DNA of 64,000 bases, taken from positions 496,001 through 560,000 of the forward strand of contig JASJZC010000002.1 in the NCBI GenBank assembly GCA_037178855.1, given 5' to 3'. This DNA is from Oscheius sp. JU75 (lineage: Eukaryota > Nematoda > Chromadorea > Rhabditida > Rhabditidae). Below are positions 21,265 to 31,549 of the stretch, in pieces. The notes below the pieces were generated by a model that worked only from the letters and a program-made list of their open reading frames with translations, was not told the origin of the DNA and did no database searches. The first letter of the stretch is position 1. Every line of letters starts with the position of its first letter. The position numbers and the translations under genes were made by a program.

Positions 21265-24200
21265 TTAGAGAATGTAGTGTAGGGCACCAGCCAACAGATT
21301 GATGTCAGAACGGAGAGAGTTTACAGCCAGCATTAGGCTCCTTTTATTGTTCAGGACCTGAGAATGATGTTAGTTTTTGGATTACTTTTGTCCCCACCTC
21401 GACACTTTCAGTGTAGGGATTGTAGCGGACGATGAAGGGACGCTTCATGCTGCTGGTGAACATCCTAGAAGGTCGCTATCTCTTCCAGTCTTCCTGTCTC
21501 TCTGTCTCTCTCTCTCTCTCTGTCCCTCTGTCTCTCTGTCTCCTACCGAAGTTTCTGTTGGGCTTCCTCAAAGTTCCGAGTGAAGAAGTAGGCCTCCTGG
21601 AAGGTGGTAATCAGACATTCCTGCTTGACAACTCGGTCCGGATCGAAGCGGTAGATTTGACTGTCTCCTGTGACAGCATGCTGAAATTTTCAGTCACTGT
21701 CCCTATCTTGACTTCGATGACCCAGTCCAGCGATCAGACTGTTCTATTGAGTACCCTGTACTTATCTCGGTCTTTCCCCTATTGACAAGTTGTCCGAGTT
21801 CAACATCACACTGACTCACACGCTCCGCCTCTGTGTTGACTTGTGAGGGTATATAACTGTCTAAAGTGGATACCAGGCATCAAACATGCCCAGCTACACT
21901 CTCATCTTCTCTACTCTAGCCCTGGCCTTTTCGGCCCCGATGGGCGGACATTCCGGTCTACAGAATCCTCCCTTCTTGCAAGGAATGAACCAGCAAGCTA
22001 TTCAGGACTACATGTCAATTGTGAACAATGGAACTTCGACAATTAGACAGCAGAAACTAAGCATCAATGACTGGGCTTCGAGGAACAACTTGACGGTAAG
22101 TGGGCACAGAGAGACAGAGACCAACCTTCTGATTTCCAGGACCAGTGGAACGGCTTCAACTCGAACCAAACCGCCCTCGAGGACCAAAAAGCCCAAAATA
22201 TCACCAACGTCATTAACCAACTGCCCTCTGCCAACACTCAGTACAAGCAAATTATGGCCAATGACGATCAGACCTACGCCGACCAGCAGAAAGCTATCAA
22301 GGACTTGGCTAGCAACCTTGGAGCGGTACTTTTGCCCCACTGTCCGCAAATTATGTCTGTTTCAGACAGCTGACGTCTTCTTCTACATCCCAAAGGCCAT
22401 CGAGAAGAACCTGACCGGCGGAGCTGGTCAGATGAGTTATGGACAGGGAATGATGATGCAGGGACCAGTGATGCAGCAGAACCAACAGTACCCTCAGCAA
22501 CAGCAACAGTACTCTCAACAGCCCCAACAACAACAACAAGGCCGATTCCAGTTCCAACAGGGGCGCTAAGAAATCCGACTAGTCTGTACACATAGCCTTC
22601 TGCCAATGAAGATACGGGAATTTGAGAATGTTCTGTACTGATCTGACAGAGCGACAGAGAACCACAAAAGGAGAGAGACCGAGAGCAGGGATCGTGAACC
22701 TGTCCAGCCAGCCAGGTGTACTCGCAGAGGCGCGCGCTGTTTACAAGCCTGATCTGGCCGGGCCTCTGCGAGTACCTGCCGAGAGACAGAAAACCAGGGA
22801 AGCAGAGAAAAACAGAGAGAAAGAATGAGGGACAGAGAGGCAGAGAGACAGCTATACAGAGATACAGGAAGACAAATGTGACAGGTAGACAAAAAGACAG
22901 ACAGAGATGGAAGATGCACTGTTTTTTCATAGAACCTGGAAATAGTCAACTTCAACTACCTATTCTGCTTTGAGCACCGTGATACTTTGTGTCCCCCAAG
23001 AGTTGGCTACTTGCTACAGTTTGTCAACCAGTCAAGTAATGTTTTGATCTTTCGCTAACTCGACCTGTTAGCAAGAAAAACTAATAATAGGTACCATTCG
23101 CTCGTCCGAGGAGGAAGCCAAAGGACAAGAACAAATAGTAGGCGCTAACAGGCATTGAGAACAAGGAGACTGTTCTCGAGAAATCTGACATCATTTTTTC
23201 CAACCCTGACAGTCAGTAGCAAAATATCATTTTGCTGGAACCATCAGTTTAGATCGAACTGTCCGTTTTCAAGTTAAAAATGCCAATCTGAGACTTTGCG
23301 GTCATTTTTCGGTCCTAAAAGTAGATTTTCCGGCAACTTCATTTTCTGGAAAGTTGTAGCTCGTATCAAAATCTACAACTTTGCTAAACATCAAAATGCT
23401 TGAAACCCATATCTTCAACTTATTATAACCATAACGATACATTTTCAAGTCAAAAGCGCAAATATAAGACGTTCCACCACCTTTTCAGAACTCTGATCTT
23501 AAAGTAATCTTTCAACTTTCCCATGTTCTGCGAAGTTGTAGCCTATGTCAAAATCTACAACTTCATAGAACACCAATTCGCCTGAAAATGCTTTATTGGA
23601 CCTGTACACAGTTATTTAGTTTTTGCACTGGGCCCTGTCGGCCGTGTCGCACCCAAACCATCTCTCCTCGGTCTATTCCCATATATACCGGCCACAGCGC
23701 CTCCAGATCAGCTTTCGGGCTCATTGTGATCGTACGGGTGGTACCCTAAAACCCGCGTTTTTCGCAGACCATGATCGTTGTAGAACGAGTCTAACGAAGT
23801 AGCTTCGAGAGTGGTCTGAGAAAAATGCTGCTTTTGAGAAAAAAGGGCCTTGGCCTAACTTTGTCCTATGAGACACTTTCTTGAGTTCGTTTCTCTAGTG
23901 CTAGGAAGCTCCTGAACCCCTGCTCACTGATCAGCACAACGACCACTCTTCGAGAACACTCCTAGTTTTTTTCCGCCTAGACTAGGTCTCGGTTAGAATA
24001 AACATGTAGGTTGAGAGGCTCATGGGAGCGAGAAGAACAGATCTCTTCAAATAAATAAGGGGGATGGCTGACAAATATCTGGTGACTAGGCAGAGAGACA
24101 GGGAGCCAAGAAGACAGAGAGACGGAGACTACAGGTCAAGTTCTGTCCCTTTGCGCAGACTCTTCTTCGTCCCTTCTTGACTCACCTGAAGTTCTCCAGC

Positions 24201-26249
24201 ACTGCTGAGTAGTCCGGCACCATAGACCTTGTACTTAGGCCTTTTGTCCCCGTTGGCTTTGGAATCCGAATCCACACTGGACAGTCCAAACTCGATCGAG
24301 AAGAAGTAGAGCTGAATTCCGGTACTTTTGATCAAAAAACCAGGATTACGGTGGCCAGCTTCTTCAAATCGTCCTCACTGGCTCCAAGAGACGCCAATCC
24401 GATTTCTTGACTGAACTGGGCAAAGTCGGGGTCTGCGAACAGAGCCATGTGTCCCATCAGTTCGTGTACAGTATCCCTGGAATTTTGAATCTTGACAGAA
24501 AAGATAGAGAGAGAGAAACAGCTCGAGGGAGAGACAGACAGAGAGACAGGGAGACAGGAGACGAGACTCACGGTTCTGGAGTATAGAAGGGATCGGCTCC
24601 GTGACGAACATACTGAGTACAGAAGAAGACACGGAAAGCCAGACCTGCCAGAAAGTCACGAGCAGACAGGTATCCAGCTACTGGACGGACTCGGAAGCCT
24701 GTTTTGGCTAAAAGTCATCTGATTTCGGTAGTTCCAGAGATACAGTACCCCTGAGAAAGCGACAAATATCCTCAAGTTGAGGAATGTTATTCTGTGAATA
24801 GCCACAATGACGCTCCAGAAGCTCAAAATTGTCCAGGAATTCTTGACAGGCGTATCTAGGAGAGGATAAGAATCTGTCACTGTCAATTACTTTTTATGCA
24901 ACTCCCTCAACTTCCTGTAGATGATTCCCCAGGTCTTTGTCTCTGTCTCCGAGTACTCAATCCTCGGTATTGGTTGTCCACTGAAAAGTCTTCAAACTTT
25001 TCTCTGATTTTCTCTTACTGTCTATAATTGTTGGCCACCTCTGCGAACATCATTCGTCTGGCTCGGTACTCTGTATCTTTGAATCCCTGCAAAGAAATGA
25101 AAGCACTATGTTAATTTTCTCATTACGGACCGGATGGTCGGCATCTAATCCATCAGCTCCGCCGTACATTATCACTCTTTTGGCGCAAATGTCCAGATCG
25201 TAGATGTTTTTCGGGAACCATTGACTGCCAGTGGTGGCATCTGGAAAATGACAGTGACAGAGAAAGAGAGACTCACCCATAGACCCCGGTTCAATGAACT
25301 TTTCCTCAACCGGCGGCTTCATAGTGAAAGATACCTCATGGACCTGAACTCTCTATCAAGCTTTGTGAGCCGTTCAATAACCTCCAGTCCCCTGCATCTC
25401 ATGATCTCTAAAGCATCTTCACTGCTCATCCCGGGCAACAGTTCCAGCTCTACTAGCATTTCCATCTGTCCAGCGGAACCGTCCTGACAGTCACGAGATT
25501 CCATGTGCTTGACACGGGTATTGGCCTGGAAGTTACTGTCTCTGTCTCTCCGTCTGTCTCTCTGGTCACGCTGTCTCTCAATATCTGTTTTTTCCTGTCT
25601 CTTTATCTCACTGTCTCTCTGTCTCTCTGCTACTCTGTTTCTCTATCTCCCTCACTCCACTGACCGGCATATTACTGATCATATCTGAGACTCCATCTAC
25701 CACACGGTTGCACCGAACAATGATAGTCAAAATGGGACATCCTTCTCCGTCCAGAGCTGGTAGAGAATCCTGAAACATAATTTTTGCCTTTCCTTTAATC
25801 CTCAAGATAAATTAATTGCCATAGAACGCTGTGGGAACTATTCCCAGGCGACCGAAACCAACAAACTGGCTCACAGTCAGAGAGATTGGCATTATGGCTT
25901 GAGGACTAGTGGAGGAACTGACTGTGTGTACAGAATCAAATTGAATTCGTAACGAATCCCGTAACGAACTTCTCAAAAGACTATGGTAGCTGTAACTCTA
26001 CACTTTCGCAGAGACATTTAAACTTACTGCCTTTTCACTGAACAGCTCTCGAACATCTTCCTCGGGAACGAATGGTATTCCCAGACTGCCGCTGCGTCGA
26101 AAACGACGCTTGAAGTCCTCGAGGCGATTATCGTTGGAACCCCTAAACCAATTTTATGGTCTCGTCTCTCCAACTTACACAGAAGTAGACATAGTCCTTC
26201 CAGCCACTGGCTTCTTCGAATAGTAAAGGAATTTCATAGCTGAGGCCAT
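21265..26249 (-). CDS. tph-1: Tryptophan 5-hydroxylase (aromatic amino acid hydroxylase)
   Basis: This enzyme catalyses the rate-limiting step of serotonin synthesis (Trp to 5-HTP), using Fe(II), tetrahydrobiopterin and O2. The ATG at 26249 opens a short N-terminus followed by a basic, Ser-containing segment ([11 protein letters not shown]), a likely kinase site. An ACT-like regulatory part (about 25770-25330) includes [17 protein letters not shown]. The catalytic domain shows [46 protein letters not shown] (two iron His), [25 protein letters not shown] (iron Glu) and [13 protein letters not shown]. The last exons (about 21680-21265) carry [10 protein letters not shown] and [15 protein letters not shown], which look more like TPH than phenylalanine or tyrosine hydroxylase. 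The intron before the last three exons is about 2.4 kb and contains the whole DUF148 gene on the other strand. Stop TAA is at 21265-21267. Confidence 0.88.
21850..21856 (+). promoter_or_regulatory. TATA box of the nested DUF148 gene
   Basis: TATATAA lies 36 bp before the ATG at 21886. It shows that the nested gene carries its own promoter inside the hydroxylase intron. Confidence 0.5.
21886..22569 (+). CDS. SXP/RAL-2 (DUF148) family secreted protein, nested in tph-1 intron
   Basis: Exons are 21886-22095, 22140-22325 and 22366-22569. The protein has a signal peptide ([18 protein letters not shown]). A helical DUF148 core follows, including [20 protein letters not shown] and [20 protein letters not shown], then a C-terminal Gln-rich tail with QQQQ and QYPQ repeats. 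SXP/RAL-2 proteins are nematode-specific, secreted and often immunogenic in parasites; their molecular role is poorly defined. The Gln-rich tail is not typical for the family. The gene lies entirely within an intron of the minus-strand tryptophan hydroxylase gene. Its first intron contains a GAGACAGA tract. Confidence 0.85.
   Translation: MPSYTLIFSTLALAFSAPMGGHSGLQNPPFLQGMNQQAIQDYMSIVNNGTSTIRQQKLSINDWASRNNLTVSGHRETETNLLISRTSGTASTRTKPPSRTKKPKISPTSLTNCPLPTLSTSKLWPMTIRPTPTSRKLSRTWLATLERYFCPTVRKLCLFQTADVFFYIPKAIEKNLTGGAGQMSYGQGMMMQGPVMQQNQQYPQQQQQYSQQPQQQQQGRFQFQQGR
22716..22777. repeat. Short perfect inverted repeat
   Basis: GTACTCGCAGAGGC (about 22718-22731) and its reverse complement GCCTCTGCGAGTAC (about 22762-22775) can form a 14-bp stem with a loop of about 30 nt. 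It lies in the large tph-1 intron, just downstream of the DUF148 gene. It could be a terminator-like structure or a repeat remnant. Confidence 0.5.
23346..23396. repeat. GTTGTAG palindrome repeat
   Basis: AAAGTTGTAG and CTACAACTTT flank a short TCAAAAT-containing loop, followed by AACATCAAAA. It is one of at least ten copies in the window. Confidence 0.7.
23505..23865 (+). repeat. ~360-bp structured repeat, copy in tph-1 intron
   Basis: It begins with a GTTGTAG palindrome (23523-23573). It continues through TGAAAATGCTTTATTGGACC, CAGTTATTTAGTTTTTG, a GCTTTCGGGCTCATTGTGATC block and GGTGGTACCCTAAAACCC. It ends with the 54-nt cloverleaf (23765-23818) and a GAGAAAAAAGGGCCTTGG tail. Identity to 34012-34365 is high, roughly 90% by eye. 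No coding capacity. Confidence 0.85.
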
Positions 26250-26459
26250 CTGACTAGAGAGAGAGAGAGAGAATATGGGAAATGGTAGTGGGAGGAGCTA
26301 GAGGGGAGAGCTGGGAAAGGCAATCACACCTCTTTGATTAATTTCGTATGCAGGAGGCCAAATATACGTATCCGGTTACCGTCTATCATGGATCACGTAA
26401 GGGGACTGACGTGGGGAGGAAGAATCTGTCTCAGTCCTTGGTCTCATTGTAGTAGAAGT

Positions 26460-26720
26460 CGTTGGCAGTAATTCAGTCCTCACACTGCTTGGCATAGAAC
26501 TCGTGGAAGGACTTCATGTCGACGAAGCCGCCCTTCAATCTCGGCTAAAGAGGTTCCGATAGTTCGTCATGCACCAGCTTTTGTTCGGACACAGATCTCT
26601 TTGTAGGCACTGGGGGCCGTTCCAGTTTTCTTCGCTTTGGGGTCCTTGCTCGTGTGACCAGTAGGCTGCGCCGAGCCGATTTTTGAAAACCTCACTGTCT
26701 CCCTTGCCTCCTTGTCTCTC
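26460..26720 (-). other. Possible coding remnant
   Basis: On the minus strand this stretch has protein-like pieces (ENWNGPQCLQRDLCPNKSWC, then GGFVDMKSFHEFYAKQCED) interrupted by stop codons. It lies between the start of tph-1 and the end of the mucin-like lectin. It may be a degenerate gene for a Cys-rich secreted protein. I cannot name it. Confidence 0.2.
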
Positions 26721-26790
26721 TGTCTCGCTGTTTCTTTGTCTTTGTTCTGTCTCGCTGTCTCTCTTCCTCCAGTTCTGTTCAAACTTTTCA

Positions 26791-28039
26791 TTAAAAGAAC
26801 TTGTCAACATTCTCCCTAACCCCTGAAGTTATCTTCTGACAGATAAAGTTGTAATTCTCTTGACAGTCGAACCAGAAGACATACTTCCCGAATTTAGGGT
26901 TGAATATGGCTGCACATTGAGCATTTTTCTTCCAGCCATTTCCCCTGTCCGTGTAGCCTCGTTGCAGGAGCCAAGGCCTAGAAAAATCAAGAATTTCCGG
27001 AGGGTGTACAGCTTACAAGCTCTTATAACTCATCGCAGTCTCAACTTGCCACCTGGCTTGGGAATCCTCATCCTCTTTGAAGAGACCAATCCAGACAAAA
27101 CTGTCTCTTGGAGCCTTTGCTATAATCTGATTGAATTCCTTCGGAGTGGAGGGAGCAAAAAGATGAGCTCCGGACTCAAGACACTGTATCTCTGCCTCTC
27201 TCATTGTTCTCTTAGTTCCAGAATCAATGAGATAACAGCTGTCCTGATGACTGAACCAGGGAGAGAGACAGAAAGTAGAGAGCAGTGGCGGTGTGGTCCA
27301 GTGAGTCTGAAAAAGGCGTAACTGTCTCTGTCTCTCTCGGCTCGACTGCCGTTTCTTTGTCTTTTTACCAAACACTCACCGTGCTCAGCGTCGAAGTCCT
27401 TTGAGTAGTTTCCGATATGAAAAAAGAGTTCCAGGGTACTGTTGTGATTGTCTTGGTAGTCGTTCTCGGAGACGTAGCTGTTTTTTGCAGTTCAAATCCT
27501 CCAAAAATCGGTGCCAGAGACGTTGTAGTAACTTCAGTTGTCGTTCCAGCTCCAAACAACGGCTTCCAAAGTGGTTGAGCTGTCGTCTCGACCCCATAGA
27601 TCGGTTTTTCCGTCGGACCGACAGCTTCATTTTCCAAAGCGGACCCGAAAAAGGACTTCCAAAATGGCTTGGACGTTGTTTTCAGGTCGAAAACTGGACT
27701 ATGAGTTTGGGTTTCAGAGGCAAAGAACGACTTCCAGGTGGTGGTCTTTGGCTGTCCAACTGTCATAGGGGCTTCTGTGACTCCAAAAGATGGAGCATGA
27801 GTTGAAAACCATGAAAATTGGGTTGTTGAAGGACTGGAAGTCGTCCATTTGATTTCTTCCACAGCACTTTTGGCACCATCCTCAAAAATCGGATCCCTGG
27901 TCGTGGACTTCTTCATGAAACTCAGCGGTTCGTCATCGTAGAAGAACGGGTCCAAGGTTGTGGCTCTTCTGGCACGGATTTTAGTCGAAAATGTGGGAGG
28001 AAAAGCTAGGAGAAAGACAGATAGACCTAGGAATAGCAT
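26791..28039 (-). CDS. C-type lectin with Ser/Thr-rich mucin-like N-terminal region
   Basis: The best start is the ATG at 28039, giving a signal peptide (MLFLGLSVFLLAFPPTFS); an in-frame upstream ATG exists at 28090. About 200 residues of Ser/Thr/Pro-rich sequence follow, with a loosely repeated motif WKSFFASET, WKSFFGSAL, WKPLFGAGT and WNSFFISET. After an intron (27365 to about 27257) comes the lectin domain: DSCYLIDSGTKRTMREAEIQ, SFVWIGLFKEDED, then PWLLQRGYTDRGNGWKK and a YNFICQK end. Stop TAA is at 26791-26793. The closest relative in the window is the plus-strand lectin at 20166-21091, with shared WIGLFKE and NGW blocks. Likely O-glycosylated and secreted. Confidence 0.8.
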
Positions 28040-28189
28040 GGCCTGGCTGGTGGATAGGCTAATAAGTGATCGGGGCTGATAACAGGCCAAGGTCGAGGAG
28101 AGAAAATATAATAATTCACTGACTCTGTCTCTCTGTGTCTATCCTGTCTCTCTGTCTTCCGCTTGTGAATGAGCTCTTGAGGTCAATTA

Positions 28190-28650
28190 TTGCGCCAATA
28201 GGAAACTGATCAGACCGACTGATGTCCACAAGGATTCCGGTGAGCTGGAACTGATTCTGGCCCGTCCCGAGCACAGTCCGATTCTGAACACGATGGCCAA
28301 GGAGATGTACAAGAAAGAGGTGATCAACATCGCCGCTGGAATTACTGAGATCCCTGACGATGCTGTCGAGATCACGACCACAACTGTGTGCGCTATCCTA
28401 TCAGCTTCTTCGTGGCCAACACACAGGAAGAAGCCGTTTAATTTGGTAGGATCGGGAGAGTAGGCTTTTGAATCAGAGAGACAGGAGATGGATTTGCTTT
28501 CAGCCTTTGCCAACATTCTCTACCGCGACAACTCCAAAGACCCTCACCCGTGCAATGACCTCGCCTGTGCCGACCGAAAGCACCCGTTCCAGGCCAATGC
28601 GGACCTCATCACTGCCTCAGAAAAATGTAAAAGAAAATTACCCGTCTGAA
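28190..28650 (+). pseudogene. Fragment of an unrecognised coding sequence
   Basis: Plus-strand frames look protein-like: SGELELILARPEHSPILNTM and MYKKEVINIAAGITEIPDDA, then a shift in frame (YPISFFVANTQEEA). After a CAG acceptor there is FANILYRDNSKDPHPCNDLA ... NADLITASEKC, and then a stop. The frame change and the lack of a clear start suggest a broken gene, although a short intron cannot be ruled out. I do not recognise the family. Confidence 0.3.
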
Positions 28651-29625
28651 TAGGTTTAGCCGAGTACAATCGTCACCTTTTGCAAGGGTAACTTCCGCGA
28701 ACCAGTGGATCAGAACAGAGAACTACAGAGAGACATAGTGAAATAGAGAGACATGGAGATATAGAGGCAGAGAGACAGATAGACATAGCCCCCTCAGAAC
28801 AGTCCAGTACTCAGATTTTCACGTAACTTGTTTGTTAGTATAAGGCCTAGGAACTGCTCTCTTCCGGAAACATGCTCCAATAGTCGTCTCTCTCCTTTGG
28901 ATCCAAGACCACCTTAAAATGCTACCTAGGTGAGACAAATTTGACCGACGAATACGTCAAACTACCTAAATTTGGGTCTGGAATAGTACAGATATACTTC
29001 CCTATTTTCATTATAACACATTTATTGAAGGCCTGCAACGAAATTAATTGAAGCGCGATTTTTCTTTGAATAGAATTACTTAGCGTACATCTGGAAATAG
29101 AATTGGTCGGAGAGGCGTACACAAAGAGACGTGAGGAGATCAGGGTGGGACAAAACGCAGTTGGAGAGCAGAAACTATGTCAAGACTTCTCCACTAGTCA
29201 ACCATCAGAACCATAGATAGCTTCTCTCTATAGAGACGAGAACTCTTCTTGTAGACGTGTACTCTTGATTCCATAACATTCTTTGACTAGACTTCCTTCT
29301 CCCATTAGGATCTCATCAACCGCATGGCGTCCTCCTTCTAATTCTAGCCACCTCTTGAAATAGGTCACTTACACTCTTTCAGTATACCCCGCTCTCTAAC
29401 CTACGTCGGAATCCGAACCAAGATTCTCAGGCTCCCTATAGAGAAAGGTCCCTCCCCCCTCTCTCTCTCTCTCCTATCCACTGAATATTTCTGGGAGATC
29501 CAGAGTCAGTTGACTCTTACTTATTGGCTCTCCTCTAAATTTTTGGGCTCTTGTTCAGCTCAGAGTAGATCAGGGCTCTTTGTTTCCCCTCTTCCCCTGA
29601 AGAACATTCACTTTTGATCCTAGAC
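28651..29625. other. Gene-free stretch
   Basis: No supported exon. A GAGACATAGTGAAATAGAGAGACATGG-like tract lies at 28725-28790 and a CTCTCTCTCTCT run at 29455-29475. The rest is unremarkable. Confidence 0.35.
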
Positions 29626-29900
29626 AAAGAAAACAGCATTTAGTGAATTTTGGATCCGAGGACCTTCAGAACTGTACACGAGCGCGTTAACCACTAGACC
29701 AATATGATCGGCTTCGTCGCGCCCGTACGATCTCATAGGTTGAATGAGAGCGGGTAGAAATAATGTTTGACGATCTGACCTACGAACCTTTACGTATCGC
29801 TCAGGTTCCACCCTGCGAAAACAGTAGTTAGATCTGAAATTTTGAAAAGCGTTCCCTTTGTGGAGGATGATAATTTATATTTTTCGGTTTTTGTCTTTAC
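29626..29900 (-). mobile_element. tRNA-derived SINE-like element
   Basis: On the minus strand a tRNA-like head has A-box sequence TGGTCTAGTGGTTAACGCGC and a weak B box. On the plus strand, 29808-29890 (CCCTGCGAAAACAGT, GTTAGATCT, AAATTTTG, AAAGCGTTCCC, GTGGAGG) matches 41185-41265, which lies next to another tRNA-like head. The two loci are copies of one SINE-like family. Confidence 0.6.
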
Positions 29901-31549
29901 AATTACTTGTCAAATATAATTGCTCAATCATAAGGAAGTCATTGAATCGGTCCCCCCCATGAAGTCTCTGTCTCTCTCTACGGTCTCACGAGAGTTCTGC
30001 TTCGACAATAACATGTACAAACTCCTCTCTCTCTCTCTCTCTCTCTCATTCAAAACAACCTGTAATCACTCTCTGATTACTATCTCTCTTCTTCCAGAAA
30101 AAAAGTTTTGTTACCTGTCCCCATTTGAATTTTGAACCCTCGGAGCCGAATTGTTACCTTTTCAACAAACTGACAATTTCCGGTCGAATTGAAAAGACTT
30201 CCTGGGCGACTTTGTTCCGAGACAGGCAGTTTGAGGCTTATTTTGGAGGGAGCTGAAAAATAAAAACTTTTCTCTCTGATGTCATCGTTAGTAGGCGAGA
30301 GATTTCTAGGTTCAGTGCTTTTCAATAGGCAGAAGGGTCAAGAGATCTTGTTTGTGACCGTTACCTAGGTGTTTGGCTCTATCTCTATCTTTATCTCTAT
30401 CACTGTTTCGCTGTCTCTCTGTCTGAACTACCAAAATTCTGATCTATAATTTAGTGTTATGTCAGGTGGGAAGTCTATTCAGGCATAAAGAGCACTTCCC
30501 TCCTACTCTCCGCCTTCCGTCACCTTAGGTGTGGGCGAGTTTTTCTCTAACCTAGATCTTCAGTCTAAGACTGGAATTCTGTTGTTTAAAATCTTTTTCA
30601 CTGAGATTTCAAAAAGGAAACTCTTACCTACTCACTCTAACTTTACCCTCTTGTTTGATTATTGGTCAGTTGTGCTGCTCAACTTTTAATGGATTTTAAC
30701 AACGTCATGTACCATGGTCGTTCAAAACCTATCCACTTGTCTCATACTATTGCTCTCATGACTTCCAGTTGTCTCACTGTTACAGAGAGTCTGGATCTTT
30801 AGATCTTAATCTGACACCATGGTATTTGATTCTCTCACTTGTTTCAGTGTCCAGTCCTGTCTGTCTGTGCTCTCTACTCTGTATGTTCTGTTCTCTTCAG
30901 CACTCTCAAGTGGCACAGACAGAATACAGATACGGTCAGGGTACTGTACTGGATACAGTATTACCATCCTCGACCCATGCTCTTGAAGACAGTTGACAGA
31001 GACAGAGATACTGAATAGGGGATGGAACTACTGTGACCTGTACTTCGAAGCTCCTTGACTCTTGACTCACACTCTGACTTAGCTTATACTCTACCTGGCA
31101 TAACTACCGTTCTAAGCCTCTCTGTTTACAGTAGTCCTGAAGAGAACGAACAGGATAGACTTTCGGTTCTTCTGGTTAGATAGACTCTCTGTTCTGTCCT
31201 CTCTTCTTTCTTGGCTGAGCTCGTACTCTTTGGTTCACTGCCTCTCAGTAAGTCACTCGGTACTGGAGACATCCTCGACTCGTAGCAAAGCATGTTATGA
31301 TCTCATCTGTTTGTCTCATCTAGATTAGATTTAATGATAGCCCATGTTATCCTAGAGTGATTTCAGGGCTTGTCCCTCTCCATTTATTGCTATCTTCCCC
31401 CACATTTTCACCCCATGTCATCCCGTCATTTAACAATTGAAATAAGTGTTCTCTCCCGGCCAAATTACAGTATTCTTTATGTGCAAGCTATTATCCTTGT
31501 TTTCGGCATATTCTCAAAGCGAAACACTTTCAGGTAACACACAGAGAAG
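29901..31549. other. Intergenic stretch upstream of the neuropeptide gene
   Basis: No supported exon on either strand. CTCTCT runs lie at 30022-30048 and Ct-rich tracts near 30380-30420. The right end should contain the neuropeptide promoter; TTTCAG at 31528-31533, about 17 bp before the ATG, is a possible splice or trans-splice acceptor. Confidence 0.35.

Noticed and set aside
22274-22930. 218-codon minus-strand frame over the DUF148 gene
   Set aside because: It is the shadow of the Gln-rich coding exon plus a GAGACA repeat tract; no start context or homology.
21265-26249. Reading this gene as phenylalanine or tyrosine hydroxylase
   Set aside because: [10 protein letters not shown] and [14 protein letters not shown] near the C-terminus resemble tryptophan hydroxylase more closely; a phylogeny would settle it.
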